Positions 8,789-17,488 of a stretch of DNA of 49,562 nucleotides are shown piece by piece. The stretch is from a virus. How positions within the stretch are numbered: the stretch's first letter is position 1; every line of letters starts with the position of its first letter. The translations under genes and the position numbers were made by a program. The stretch covers positions 1 to 49,562 of the IMG/VR virus record IMGVR_UViG_3300046727_000323; one strand, given 5' to 3'. The notes beneath the pieces are model-generated. The model worked only from the letters and a program-made list of their open reading frames with translations, ran no database searches and had not been told where the DNA came from.

Positions 8789-10180
8789 ATGGCCGGAACC
8801 CCGACCGAAGCCGAGATCGTCAACCAGTGGAAGGCTGCGGTCGACGTGCTGGAGACCACCCGCAACTTCGCCGACGGCACCATGGCCGCGGCGGCCGGCA
8901 AGTTCAACGCCGTCGAGACGATCCTGAAGGGCGACTTCCTGCCGGTGGCGCTGTCTGGCTTCACCGACGGCATGCGCGCGTCGCTGTCGGCTATGCTGAC
9001 GCAGCAGCAGGCCGCGGGGGTCATCACCCCAGTCGTGTTCGAGTACATGCGCATCCTGGCCGCCGACGCCACGGCCGGCATGGGCACGGGGTCCGGCTAC
9101 CGCTCCGCGGCGCAGGCGTTCCGCGCGCTCTACGAGTGGTACGTGCAGAAGGGCTTCACGGTCAAGTCGCGCAACATCACGTTCGACACGACGGGCACCT
9201 TCGGCAACTCGAACACCGTCGGCGGCGCAGGCACGATCGTCGGCACCGGCACCATGAGCCGGCTGACCGTCGATCAGAACAACTTCGCGCTCGAAGCCTG
9301 CAATACGGAGAAGAAGACCTTCCGGTGCCGGCAGGACCAGAACACCGGCGCGCAGAAGGAGGCCGAGGTCTTCGAGATGGTCGGCGCCGCGGCGTCGTTC
9401 GACTCGCTGCTGCGCTTCAGCAACGGGCACGGCAGCGGCCAGGGCGCGAACGTGCAACTCATCAGCTCGCACGCGGGGACCGGCCTCGGCGGCTCGCTGT
9501 TGCGCAACAGCTCTTTCAGCGACTACAACGGCTCGGCGTCGCCGAAGTTCAACGGCTGGGCGGAGACCACGCCGGCGCAGATCAGCCAGGACACCGTCAA
9601 CTTCTACCGCGACTACCCTGGCTCGCAGGTCAGCGGCTCGCTCAAGCTCAGCTCCGGCGGCTCGACCGTCAAGGTATCGCAGCCGCTGACGTCGATGCAG
9701 ATCCAGCAGTTTGACCCGAGCACGCCGTACTTCTTGCGTGTGATGGTCAACAAGACGATCGGCTCCGCCCTCGGCGGCAACGTCGTCGTGCGCTTCGGAT
9801 CGCAGACGGTGACGACGTCGATCGCGTCGCTGGGCGCGAACTGGGCCGAGATCATCGTCCCGATCGGGCAGAACCACTGGCCGAAGAACTTCGACACCAA
9901 CGCGCTGACGATCGAGATCGAGTGGAACACCACCACGAGCGGCTACCTGCTGGTGGACGACTGCATCCTCACGCCGTGGCAGCAGATCGACGGCACCTTC
10001 TGGGTCCTGCGGCAGAAGGCCGCGACGTCGCCGGTCGCCTGGAAGCTCGACGACACGCTCATTTTCACCGACACCGCGGCCGGACCGCAGACGGCCGGCA
10101 AGCTGCAGTACTGGCTGTTCGTCGCCGGCTTCGGCTACCTGCCGAGCACCACGGGGTCCCCAACCTACGCCGACCCGTAG
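8789..10180 (+). CDS. Virion protein with carbohydrate-binding-like jelly-roll C-terminal half
   Basis: 463 residues. The N-terminal 130 are helical (EAEIVNQWKAAVDVLETTR, AQAFRALYEWYVQKGF) and probably attach to the virion. Residues about 235-395 read like a galactose-binding-type module: SLLRNSSFSDYNG, then FNGWAETTP, a central SLKLSSGGSTVKVSQPL, and a closing SGYLLVDDCIL, the usual first and last strands of CBM jelly rolls. Two Cys pairs lie near residues 170-185. It is followed at once by a beta-helix enzyme, so the two may act together on host or environmental glycans. The binding function is inferred from pattern. Confidence 0.5.
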   Translation: MAGTPTEAEIVNQWKAAVDVLETTRNFADGTMAAAAGKFNAVETILKGDFLPVALSGFTDGMRASLSAMLTQQQAAGVITPVVFEYMRILAADATAGMGTGSGYRSAAQAFRALYEWYVQKGFTVKSRNITFDTTGTFGNSNTVGGAGTIVGTGTMSRLTVDQNNFALEACNTEKKTFRCRQDQNTGAQKEAEVFEMVGAAASFDSLLRFSNGHGSGQGANVQLISSHAGTGLGGSLLRNSSFSDYNGSASPKFNGWAETTPAQISQDTVNFYRDYPGSQVSGSLKLSSGGSTVKVSQPLTSMQIQQFDPSTPYFLRVMVNKTIGSALGGNVVVRFGSQTVTTSIASLGANWAEIIVPIGQNHWPKNFDTNALTIEIEWNTTTSGYLLVDDCILTPWQQIDGTFWVLRQKAATSPVAWKLDDTLIFTDTAAGPQTAGKLQYWLFVAGFGYLPSTTGSPTYADP

Positions 10181-10183
10181 CCT

Positions 10184-12433
10184 ATGGCCGTCCTCGAAGC
10201 ATGGAACGGACAGGCCGGCACGATCGGGGCCGGGGCCAACACGCAGACGAACCTCGTCACCACGGCCGGCACGTCGCCGAACTGCTGGGCCGGAGCGACG
10301 GTCACGTTCGACGCGGGCACGGCCACGGTATCGCTGCGCAACCAGTCGGCCGTCGTCGCGTCGAACACGACGGCAGCGCTGACGATGACCGGCGCGGGTT
10401 TCACCGTCGCGCCGACCGCCGGCGACACGTTCGTCGTGAAGCCGACTAGCAAGTCGAGCTCGCTCTACACGACTACCGTCGACATCGGTGGCGGCCCGAA
10501 CGGCGCCGTCGTCTTCGGCCACGGCGCGCCGTCGCAGACCAAGACGCAGAAGTGGAACCCCGGCGATACGGTGACGGAGCACTGGTGCAAGGTCGGCGCC
10601 GACTCGACTGTCATCTGGAACGTCCACCTGTCCAGCGGGCCGGTGACCAGCTTCCAGTTGTTCCCGGCGACGCTCAACCTCGTCGCCGCGATCAACGGCG
10701 GCAACCTGACGCTCCTGATGCCGGTCTACGGGCAGATCGTCGCCGTCATCAACGGCGACTGGAAGAACCGCGTCAACCTCGCGGTCGGCCCTTCCGGGCT
10801 CGCCCCGGCCGGCGGCTCGATCACCTACAACGGCTCGCAGACGTCCATCGCCGACGGCACTACGCTCGTCTTCGAGCCCGGCGTGCACACGCTGCCCGGC
10901 GCGACCAACCGCGTCGCGATCGGGGCAGGCTCGACGGCATACATGAAGCCGGGGGCCTACGTCGTCGGCACGTTCGACGCGCGCAGCAAGTCGAACGTCG
11001 CGATCGGTGTCGGCTATGGGAGCTGGTCCGGTGAGGGAGTCGGCGGCGGCGGCTCGGTGACGCAGGGCCTGCCGTTCACGCAGGGCGCCATGTTCTCCAT
11101 GTTCCTCGGCGCCACGCCCGGCGGCGGGCCTGCGTCAGAGACGACGGTGCACGGCAACAGCATCACCGGCGTCACGATCGTCGACCCGTGCTACTACTTC
11201 AACCTGGGCGGCCTGAGCACGTTGACGGACGCGATGCTGCTGTCTGATTGGTACGGCGGCATGGGCGGCGTCGCCCTAGTGCCGGACAACCTGACCGGCG
11301 CCGCGACCTGGACGCGGTGCATCTCGGTCAACGCCGACGACCATTGGCAGGCGGCCGCCAACGGCGGCAACATGACGGTGTCGAACATCGCGTTCGTGCA
11401 CCTCACGCAGTCCTGCCTCCGCTTCGGCTACCGGCCGAGCCAGACGCCGCCGTTCCCGGCCAACTCCTTCCACGTCGCCGACGGATGCTGGGTGACGACG
11501 ATCGCACTCGTCGACCAGTCTTGGTACAACCCGGTCGCGACGAACCCGATCGTCGGCATCCTGCTCGCCGGCGACATTGGCCAGGACACCTGGACGATCG
11601 CTAACCGCACCGTCTCGAACCTCATCATCGAGGGCAACACGCTCTGCGAGGTCTTCGAGATCAAGAACGGCCCGTACCCGTGGCCGAACTCGCCTCCGGG
11701 TGGCCCCGGCGTCGGCGCGAGCCGCGGGCAGGCGCTGAACATCAACCTGCTGTCGATCACCGTCACCGGCTCGCAGGGCAAGCGGTCCAGCATCCTCGGA
11801 CTCGACGCGGTCAACACGCCGCACGACGTCAACGTCAACTCCTGGACGGTCGGCGGCATCGCCGTCGTCCCCGGCAACTGGTCGACCTACGTCAACCAGA
11901 ACACGTTCGCCTACAACGTCCGGGTCAACGGCGCGCTAGTCGGCGGCTCGCTGTCGGACGCCCAGTTGCTGTGGCAGGCGACGACCAACGGCTACGACGA
12001 GCAGGGCCTCGTCGAGCTGACGAACGTGCGCACGTCGTCGGCGTCTACGACCAACGACGCGGTCGGTGTCTCCGCGGCGCAGCACGTCATCGACCTGTGG
12101 CTGATGCACGCGCAGGTCGCCTTCGACATCCTCAGCTCGGCGCACGTCGCCGCCGGCATGCAGGCTGTCATCGCCGTGCTGTGGCGCCGCGGCGGGTCAT
12201 CGACGCAGATCGAGCAGGTGAAGTGGGACACCGTCTTCGGTGACGACGGCCTGCTCGGCAAGATCCGGAAGACCGGCCCGCGGGCGCACGCCGTGCCGGC
12301 GATCAGCGGCAACACCAAGAGCAAGCGCGAGGGCACGCTGTCCGGCCAGCCGATCCAGCCGTGGGCCGACCCCGGTAGCCTGCCAGTCAACTTCCCGCCG
12401 ATGGCGGTGCCCTTCGACGATGTGGAGGGCTGA
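10184..12433 (+). CDS. Parallel beta-helix glycan depolymerase, GH49/GH28-like
   Basis: 749 residues starting three bases after the previous stop. The central part follows the polygalacturonase/dextranase plan: LVFEPGVHTLPG near residue 228, STAYMKPGAYVVGTFDARSK, then VGYGSWSGEG near residue 275. A block CISVNADDHWQAAANGGNM with a paired Asp and then NIAFVHLTQSCLRFGY corresponds to the catalytic turn of GH49/GH28 enzymes. The N-terminal 190 residues are beta-rich and resemble the inserted N-domain of dextranases. It would cleave a polysaccharide. Its place between head and tail genes rather than with the spikes is unusual. Confidence 0.6.
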   Translation: MAVLEAWNGQAGTIGAGANTQTNLVTTAGTSPNCWAGATVTFDAGTATVSLRNQSAVVASNTTAALTMTGAGFTVAPTAGDTFVVKPTSKSSSLYTTTVDIGGGPNGAVVFGHGAPSQTKTQKWNPGDTVTEHWCKVGADSTVIWNVHLSSGPVTSFQLFPATLNLVAAINGGNLTLLMPVYGQIVAVINGDWKNRVNLAVGPSGLAPAGGSITYNGSQTSIADGTTLVFEPGVHTLPGATNRVAIGAGSTAYMKPGAYVVGTFDARSKSNVAIGVGYGSWSGEGVGGGGSVTQGLPFTQGAMFSMFLGATPGGGPASETTVHGNSITGVTIVDPCYYFNLGGLSTLTDAMLLSDWYGGMGGVALVPDNLTGAATWTRCISVNADDHWQAAANGGNMTVSNIAFVHLTQSCLRFGYRPSQTPPFPANSFHVADGCWVTTIALVDQSWYNPVATNPIVGILLAGDIGQDTWTIANRTVSNLIIEGNTLCEVFEIKNGPYPWPNSPPGGPGVGASRGQALNINLLSITVTGSQGKRSSILGLDAVNTPHDVNVNSWTVGGIAVVPGNWSTYVNQNTFAYNVRVNGALVGGSLSDAQLLWQATTNGYDEQGLVELTNVRTSSASTTNDAVGVSAAQHVIDLWLMHAQVAFDILSSAHVAAGMQAVIAVLWRRGGSSTQIEQVKWDTVFGDDGLLGKIRKTGPRAHAVPAISGNTKSKREGTLSGQPIQPWADPGSLPVNFPPMAVPFDDVEG

Positions 12434-12436
12434 CCC

Positions 12437-13027
12437 GTGGTCCGACTCGTCTTCGACCGCGGTGCGAAGCTGGACCGCATCGCCAAGGTGCTCGCGGCTC
12501 CCGAGCGCGCGCTGAAGCAGATCGGCGTCCTTCTCGTCGCCGATAGTCAGAAGGCGTTCAAGTCGCAGAGCTTCGACGGCAAGCCCTGGCCTGCTCGCTC
12601 GGTGCCGAACGTCTTCGGCATCCTTGCGGACTTCGCCGCCGGCAAGGCCGCGCCGCCGGCTCGACGCTTCGAGGCCCGTCCGGCGTTGCGCGACACCGGG
12701 CGCCTCGCGCAGTCGATCGCCTTCCGCGTCATCGGCAAGAACGCCGTCGAGGTCGGCACCAACGTCGAGTACGCGGCGGTGCATCAGAAGGGCGGCAAGG
12801 TGGAGAGTGCCAAGATCACGCCGCAGGTGCGCACGGCGCTATGGGACTGGCTGTCGCGGCAGTCGGCGCTGCTGAAGCGCCAGCTCGGCTGGCTGCTGAA
12901 CCGGCGATACCTGAACAAGACGCTGTCGCACGACGTGCCGGCGCGGCCGTTCCTCGGCATCACCGAGGACTCGCGCAAGGCGATCCGCTACACTGTCGGG
13001 ATCGAAGTCCGGGAGCCGAAGCCGTGA
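12437..13027 (+). CDS. Virion morphogenesis protein, Mu gpG-like (tail completion)
   Basis: 196 residues from GTG 12437. It carries the phage virion morphogenesis family pattern: LKQIGVLLVADSQKAF near residue 26, GKPWPARS, LRDTGRLAQSIAFRV near residue 83, GTNVEYAAVHQKGG and, near the C-terminus, PARPFLGITEDSRKAI. Members sit at the head-tail joint and are needed for tail joining or completion. The next gene starts at GTG 13024 inside its stop. Confidence 0.8.
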   Translation: MVRLVFDRGAKLDRIAKVLAAPERALKQIGVLLVADSQKAFKSQSFDGKPWPARSVPNVFGILADFAAGKAAPPARRFEARPALRDTGRLAQSIAFRVIGKNAVEVGTNVEYAAVHQKGGKVESAKITPQVRTALWDWLSRQSALLKRQLGWLLNRRYLNKTLSHDVPARPFLGITEDSRKAIRYTVGIEVREPKP

Positions 13028-13578
13028 GCGCAGGCAATGTCAACCGCGTGATCCGCGCGCCCGGGCGGCTCGTCGTCTCGCCGACGAACCTGACGCTCGA
13101 CTTCCCCTTCGGGGGCAAGGCGCTCGGCAAGTCGAAGCAGGCCGTGCTGCGGTCGCTGGGCACGCGCTTTCGCGTCGAAGCCGAAGGGCTCGGCGAGGCG
13201 ACGGACATCCTCGAAGACAACCAGCACCACGTCTTCTCGCTGTTCCTGCGCGGTGTCGACGACGACGCCGTCGCCGAGCTGTTCCCCTACAACTTCGCGC
13301 TCGGCGCGGTGTCGGGGCACAGCACGCTTGACATTCCCGCCGGCCAGGGTCCAGGTTTCTCCGGCTATGCTCGCCGCCGCGTGCTGCTCTACGTGCCCGA
13401 CAACCCGGTCGACCATCCGTCGCTGCTGATCTACGCCGGCATCCCGGACTGGTCGGAGAACGTCGAGCTGGCGTTTCAGCGCAAGGAAGAACTCGGCCTG
13501 CCAGTCGCCGTCGAGTGCCTGCGCGACAGCTACGGCCGCATCCTGAAACTAGGTCGGTTCGCCGACCTCGTGCTCTGA
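13024..13578 (+). CDS. Unknown neck/tail protein
   Basis: 184 residues from GTG 13024 (GTGA overlap with the gpG-like gene, GGGAGCCGAAGCC upstream). The frame is open further upstream, but that part is the shadow of the previous gene. The protein is beta-rich with no recognised motif; VFSLFLRGVDDDAVAELF and GFSGYARRRVLLYVPDN are its most regular parts. By position it is a head-tail connector or tail tube-associated protein. Confidence 0.7.
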   Translation: MSAGNVNRVIRAPGRLVVSPTNLTLDFPFGGKALGKSKQAVLRSLGTRFRVEAEGLGEATDILEDNQHHVFSLFLRGVDDDAVAELFPYNFALGAVSGHSTLDIPAGQGPGFSGYARRRVLLYVPDNPVDHPSLLIYAGIPDWSENVELAFQRKEELGLPVAVECLRDSYGRILKLGRFADLVL

Positions 13579-13958
13579 TGTGGCCATTCCGCAAGGCCGC
13601 CGTGCCGGTGACTGAGGTCACTGCCTCGACCTACACGCAGTGGCTCCGCGCGCACCGGCCGCCGTGGAAGGCGTTCTTCGAGCTGCCGCACGCGGCGCGC
13701 GAACACCTTGCCGAGATCGGCGACGCCTACACGATGGAAATAGCCTTGGCCTTCGGGCACGCGCTCGCGAACCCGGCACTGGCTCAGGCCGGTGCCGAAG
13801 CGGCGCGCGGCGACGTTGTCGCCGAAGAGATGCTGTCGAAGCAGATCGCCGACGACCTGCTGGCGAAGATCGCGGCGCGGCGCCAGCCGACCCCGCGCCC
13901 GTCGATGTCCGGCGCGTTGCGCGACAAGCCGCAGGCCCCTTTCCCGAGGACAACGTGA
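13578..13958 (+). CDS. Small helical protein in tail operon
   Basis: 126 residues from ATG 13578, a one-base TGATG overlap with the previous stop. The middle is alpha-helical (LAEIGDAYTMEIALAFGHAL; AEEMLSKQIADDLLAKIAAR) and the C-terminus is Pro/Arg-rich. The N-terminus MWPFRKAAVP is short and basic. No family recognised; the location before the tail terminator-like gene resembles small tail assembly chaperones, but this is only positional. Confidence 0.65.
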   Translation: MWPFRKAAVPVTEVTASTYTQWLRAHRPPWKAFFELPHAAREHLAEIGDAYTMEIALAFGHALANPALAQAGAEAARGDVVAEEMLSKQIADDLLAKIAARRQPTPRPSMSGALRDKPQAPFPRTT

Positions 13959-14737
13959 ACCCCTGGCAGATGGCTCAGCAGCTCAAGAGCCTGCTGCAGA
14001 AGGTCACTTGGCCAGGGGGCTCCGTCGTCTTCGGCACGTCGGTCTTCGTCTACGCCCGCACGCAGCCCGACGAGAAGGCCCTGCCCGGACGCTTCCCCTT
14101 CGCCTTCGTCACGATCAACGACGGGGCCGACGACGACGACGACCCGGACCTGATCCTGCAGGACTTCTCCGTGGTGACGGTGGTGAACGTCACCGGCGAC
14201 CCGCTCGGCGAGCAGGCGATCCTCGGCGCATCGCGCGTCGACGCCGCGGCTAGCGGCGGCGCCGGCTCGGCGGAGATCGCCGAGCGCGTGCGCAGCGCCG
14301 TGCAGCGCCTGACCGGCGCCGACGGCGCGCCGCTGATCGTCTCCGGCGCCGCGACGGCCGCGCCCTACGCGCTCGCGAATGGCCGGCACGTCGTCGCCGA
14401 GCAGTTCACCGTCACCGCGTGGTGCACGTCGCAACCGAACAACCAGCCGCCGCAACTCTTCAGGCTGGTCGGCGACACCTTCTCTTGGTTCGGCGAGCAG
14501 TGCTCGTCGCGCTTCGACTTCCTGCAGTTCCGCGTCGGCTACGTCACCGGCACGGTGCCCGCCGCGGCCGCTGCGGACTTCGAGGGCGTCGCCTACACCG
14601 GCACGGTGCCTTTCAGCGCCGTCGCGCCGCTGCCGGGGCGCACCTACTCGGTCGTCGCCGACTACCACCCGCGCGGCCTGACGACCCCGGAGGCGAGCAG
14701 CGACCCGAGCACGGTCGGCTGCTTCTTCACGACATGA
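13955..14737 (+). CDS. Tail terminator/completion-type protein candidate
   Basis: 260 residues from GTG 13955 (GTGA overlap). The N-terminal half resembles minor tail/terminator proteins: LKSLLQKVTWPG, then LPGRFPFAFVTINDGADDD and a strand DLILQDFSVVTVVNVTGDP, followed by AEIAERVRSAVQRL. The second half is beta-rich. Such proteins cap the tail tube at the head-proximal end. The family call is tentative. Confidence 0.5.
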   Translation: MNPWQMAQQLKSLLQKVTWPGGSVVFGTSVFVYARTQPDEKALPGRFPFAFVTINDGADDDDDPDLILQDFSVVTVVNVTGDPLGEQAILGASRVDAAASGGAGSAEIAERVRSAVQRLTGADGAPLIVSGAATAAPYALANGRHVVAEQFTVTAWCTSQPNNQPPQLFRLVGDTFSWFGEQCSSRFDFLQFRVGYVTGTVPAAAAADFEGVAYTGTVPFSAVAPLPGRTYSVVADYHPRGLTTPEASSDPSTVGCFFTT

Positions 14738-15405
14738 GCCGCGACGATGCAACTATCAAAGTCGTGCTCGACGGAAGCGAGAAGGTGAGGCCGCCGGCTG
14801 CACCACTGACCCTCGCCGCCGAGGCGACGAAGAAGCTGATGTTGCTGCAGCGGCGGGCGCGACTCCGCGCGACGCACGTCCTAGAAGGCGCGGGTCGCGC
14901 GGCGGCCGGCGACCTGCTCGGTAGCTCCGGCGACCTGCTGCGCAGCGCCTTCTCGTCGCCGAAGGCGATGATTCTGTTCGGCCTGACGGCCGGTGCCGTG
15001 GCAACAGAGCGGTTGCTGTCCGGTCGTCCGCTCGCCGGCACGGGTGAAGAATTGAACCGCATCCTGCTCGGCGACCGCGACGACAAGGCCCGCGCCCTGC
15101 GGCACACCCGCGAGTACATGGAGTCGAACGAGGAAGCGATGATCGCCGTCGGCCGCGCCGGCGGCGACGCGGTGCCGGAGGACATCAAGAACATTGGGCT
15201 TGACTACTACAAGCGCGAGCTGCGGAAGGAGAAGGGCCTGTCGAAACTGCGCGAGGCGTTCCCGGCCGACAACGTCGTCGATATGCTCATCCTGCGCATG
15301 ACCGACGGCCTTCGTTCGGCCTGGACCTCCGTCATCGAACCCGCGGTCAAGCGCTTCGTAGGCGCGATGGAACAAGCACCGACGGCGTTCACCAATGGCC
15401 GATGA
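14734..15405 (+). CDS. Short tape-measure-like protein A (223 aa)
   Basis: 223 residues from ATG 14734 (ATGA overlap). The N-terminus TIKVVLDGSEKV matches the strand-turn-helix opening of tape measure proteins. It is followed by a positively charged helix (KKLMLLQRRARLRATH), a hydrophobic helix near residue 80 (SPKAMILFGLTAGAVATERL), and long charged helices to the C-terminus. The next gene starts with a similar VKIRVVLDTKDA. No long tape measure is present in the tail cluster, so this may be a short tape measure or half of one. Confidence 0.5.
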   Translation: MSRDDATIKVVLDGSEKVRPPAAPLTLAAEATKKLMLLQRRARLRATHVLEGAGRAAAGDLLGSSGDLLRSAFSSPKAMILFGLTAGAVATERLLSGRPLAGTGEELNRILLGDRDDKARALRHTREYMESNEEAMIAVGRAGGDAVPEDIKNIGLDYYKRELRKEKGLSKLREAFPADNVVDMLILRMTDGLRSAWTSVIEPAVKRFVGAMEQAPTAFTNGR

Positions 15406-15997
15406 AGTCAAGATCCGGGTCGTGCTCGACACCAAGGATGCGCAGAGCGCGCTCAATTCGCTCGGCATCAGCGGCGGTGGCGGCGCGGGCGGAGGGGGCG
15501 GCGGCTCGACGACCGCCGCGGCGCCACCAGCTGGCGGCCTGAACGTCGGCAAGCTGCTCGGCATCGGTGCCGGACTGCTCGGCGCCCGCGCGCTGCTGTC
15601 GCCGCTCTACTCACCGACGACGAGCGGCCTGCACGACATCATTAGCGAGCAATTCGGCGGCCTCGGCGCGCAGTTCGAGCGGTTCGCCTTCGGCAACCTG
15701 CCGGCCGAGGCGCGCGCGTCGCTCGCGGCACGCAAGTCGGTCGAAGACACCTTCGCCTATCAGGCCGCGCAGCACGGCATCGCGCCGCAAGCCCAGGCAA
15801 GCTACGACGCGCAGTTCGCCCGCAACACTCTCAAGGAGAAAGGCGTCGCGATGTTCGAGCGCGACATAAACTTCAGGCTCGGCGGCCAGAAGCAGGCGCA
15901 ACAGGACGGTGGCATTCACCTCGTCATTGGCGCGATCGCGGACGGCTTCGACCACCTCGGCGACAAGATCCTGTCCATCTTCCGGAACCATCGGTGA
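15395..15997 (+). CDS. Short tape-measure-like protein B (200 aa)
   Basis: 200 residues starting 11 bases before the end of the previous gene. It opens VKIRVVLDTKDAQSALNSLG, the classic tape measure start, then a Gly/Ser/Ala-rich linker (residues 26-50), a hydrophobic segment GKLLGIGAGLLGARALLSPL, and amphipathic helices ending LGDKILSIFRNHR. At this length it would set only a short tail. Its partner in tail length control is probably the preceding gene. Confidence 0.5.
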   Translation: MADEVKIRVVLDTKDAQSALNSLGISGGGGAGGGGGGSTTAAAPPAGGLNVGKLLGIGAGLLGARALLSPLYSPTTSGLHDIISEQFGGLGAQFERFAFGNLPAEARASLAARKSVEDTFAYQAAQHGIAPQAQASYDAQFARNTLKEKGVAMFERDINFRLGGQKQAQQDGGIHLVIGAIADGFDHLGDKILSIFRNHR

Positions 15998-16000
15998 CGC

Positions 16001-17485
16001 ATGTCTGCCGCCAACATCTTTTCGATCAGCTTCGGCGGCTTCGACCTGGGGGGCTCGACCTTCTACCAGCTCCACAACCCGTACGCGCTCAGCAAGACCT
16101 ACGACGGCTTCCGCATGGTCTTCGCCGTCGTCATCACCGCGCCGACGCACCAAGAACTGCAGATCCGCAGCGACTCGCTGGAGACCACCTTCCGCCGCCG
16201 CCTGACGTTCGGCGACCAGCTCCTCATCAACCTCAACGGCAGCGCCTGGACCTACACCGTCGGGCAGAACTTGCTGAAGGTGACGACGCAGTGCGAGAAG
16301 AGCGGCGACCCGGCGAGCGACAAGTCGTTCTCGCGCCTCTACACGGTCACGATCCAGGCCGAGCTGCCGGCTGACAACACCTTCGACAGCGGGCTGCGCA
16401 ACGTCGAAGTCCTGGCCGACAACTCGCCGAGCAACCAGACCACGGTGACGGTTCGAGGCACCTATACCGCGCTGAACGGCGTCGACGCGGTGACGAACTT
16501 CACCAACAAGGCCGACGCCGACATTGCGCATTACCTGACGTTCATCGACTCGACGGCCGTGTTCGAGCTGGTGAAAGAAGACTTCTCGGCGGATCGCGAG
16601 CGCACCGGCGGCACGACGCCGTTCCCGCACGTCTGCAACTTCACGCGGCAGTACGTGCAGTTGCTGGTGACGCAGAACGTCGGCCTCGGCGGCACGAACA
16701 TCGACGAGCCTGAGATCAAGGACCACCGCATTACCTTCACCGAGGTCGGCGCCTTCCCGGGCGACGGCATCCCGCGTCTAGACCGCATGCGCCGCGTCAC
16801 CGGCTCCTATGACTGCGCGGTCAACACCGTCGTGCAGACCGACCTGCAGGCGGTCTTCGAGTCGAAGATCCGCGCCACGGTGCTGCAACTGTTCCGCGAC
16901 GAGTTCGCGCCGAAAGTCTTCTGCACCGAGGAGTTCCGGACCGGCTACGACGAGTCCACGAAACGCATCTCGGCGACGTTCACCTTCCTCTACCAAGCCT
17001 TCGGTGGGCAGTCGATCCTCGAAGTGGCCTACTCCGTCGCCTACCGCGAGACGCGCAGCATCGACTACACGCCGACGCATCAGGCCGACGAACTCTCGGC
17101 CTACGCCGACGTCGGTTGGGGCACCCTTGAGCGCATCTTCACCCGCCGCGTCATGGTGCTCGGACTGGAGACGCCGAAGATCCGCATTGCCGATACCCCC
17201 GAGGTCAACGCCGCCGGGCTGTTCACAGACGTCGTCACCGACGAGCCCGGTCCTGACAATCGCCCAGGCTCGCAGCTCCACCAGTCCGGCTGGAACATGA
17301 CGAGTCAGACCAGCGAGGCGGTGCCGTCGTGGATCGGCGACCCGACGGTTCCAGGTGGGCAGCTCCAGGTTTGCACGCTCACCGAGCAGACCGTCGAGCG
17401 CTTCTTCCGCGCGCCGCAGCGCACGGTCACGCGCAGCGGCGGGCCGACCACCCCTAGCGGCGGCACGGTCACGCCCAACGGCTAA
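16001..17485 (+). CDS. Tail tip / minor tail protein
   Basis: 494 residues, starting three bases after the previous stop. Beta-rich, with an opening FSISFGGFDLGGSTFYQLHN, a repeated-looking pattern of EVRGTYTALNGV and RRVTGSYDCAVN (two similar barrel-like domains near residues 150 and 265), and a flexible C-terminal tail ending SGGTVTPNG. The same VTPNG linker appears in the big fibre encoded at 19737. It probably forms part of the distal tail, between tape measure and hub. The exact family is not recognised. Confidence 0.6.
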   Translation: MSAANIFSISFGGFDLGGSTFYQLHNPYALSKTYDGFRMVFAVVITAPTHQELQIRSDSLETTFRRRLTFGDQLLINLNGSAWTYTVGQNLLKVTTQCEKSGDPASDKSFSRLYTVTIQAELPADNTFDSGLRNVEVLADNSPSNQTTVTVRGTYTALNGVDAVTNFTNKADADIAHYLTFIDSTAVFELVKEDFSADRERTGGTTPFPHVCNFTRQYVQLLVTQNVGLGGTNIDEPEIKDHRITFTEVGAFPGDGIPRLDRMRRVTGSYDCAVNTVVQTDLQAVFESKIRATVLQLFRDEFAPKVFCTEEFRTGYDESTKRISATFTFLYQAFGGQSILEVAYSVAYRETRSIDYTPTHQADELSAYADVGWGTLERIFTRRVMVLGLETPKIRIADTPEVNAAGLFTDVVTDEPGPDNRPGSQLHQSGWNMTSQTSEAVPSWIGDPTVPGGQLQVCTLTEQTVERFFRAPQRTVTRSGGPTTPSGGTVTPNG

Positions 17486-17488
17486 CCG

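Noticed and set aside
8633-10888. Long antisense frame (about 751 residues) across two structural genes
   Set aside because: Crosses two coherent rightward genes, has no family pattern and shows shadow-like composition.
14734-15997. Programmed frameshift joining the two tape-measure-like genes
   Set aside because: No slippery heptamer is seen in the 11-base overlap around 15395-15405; plain translational coupling explains it.
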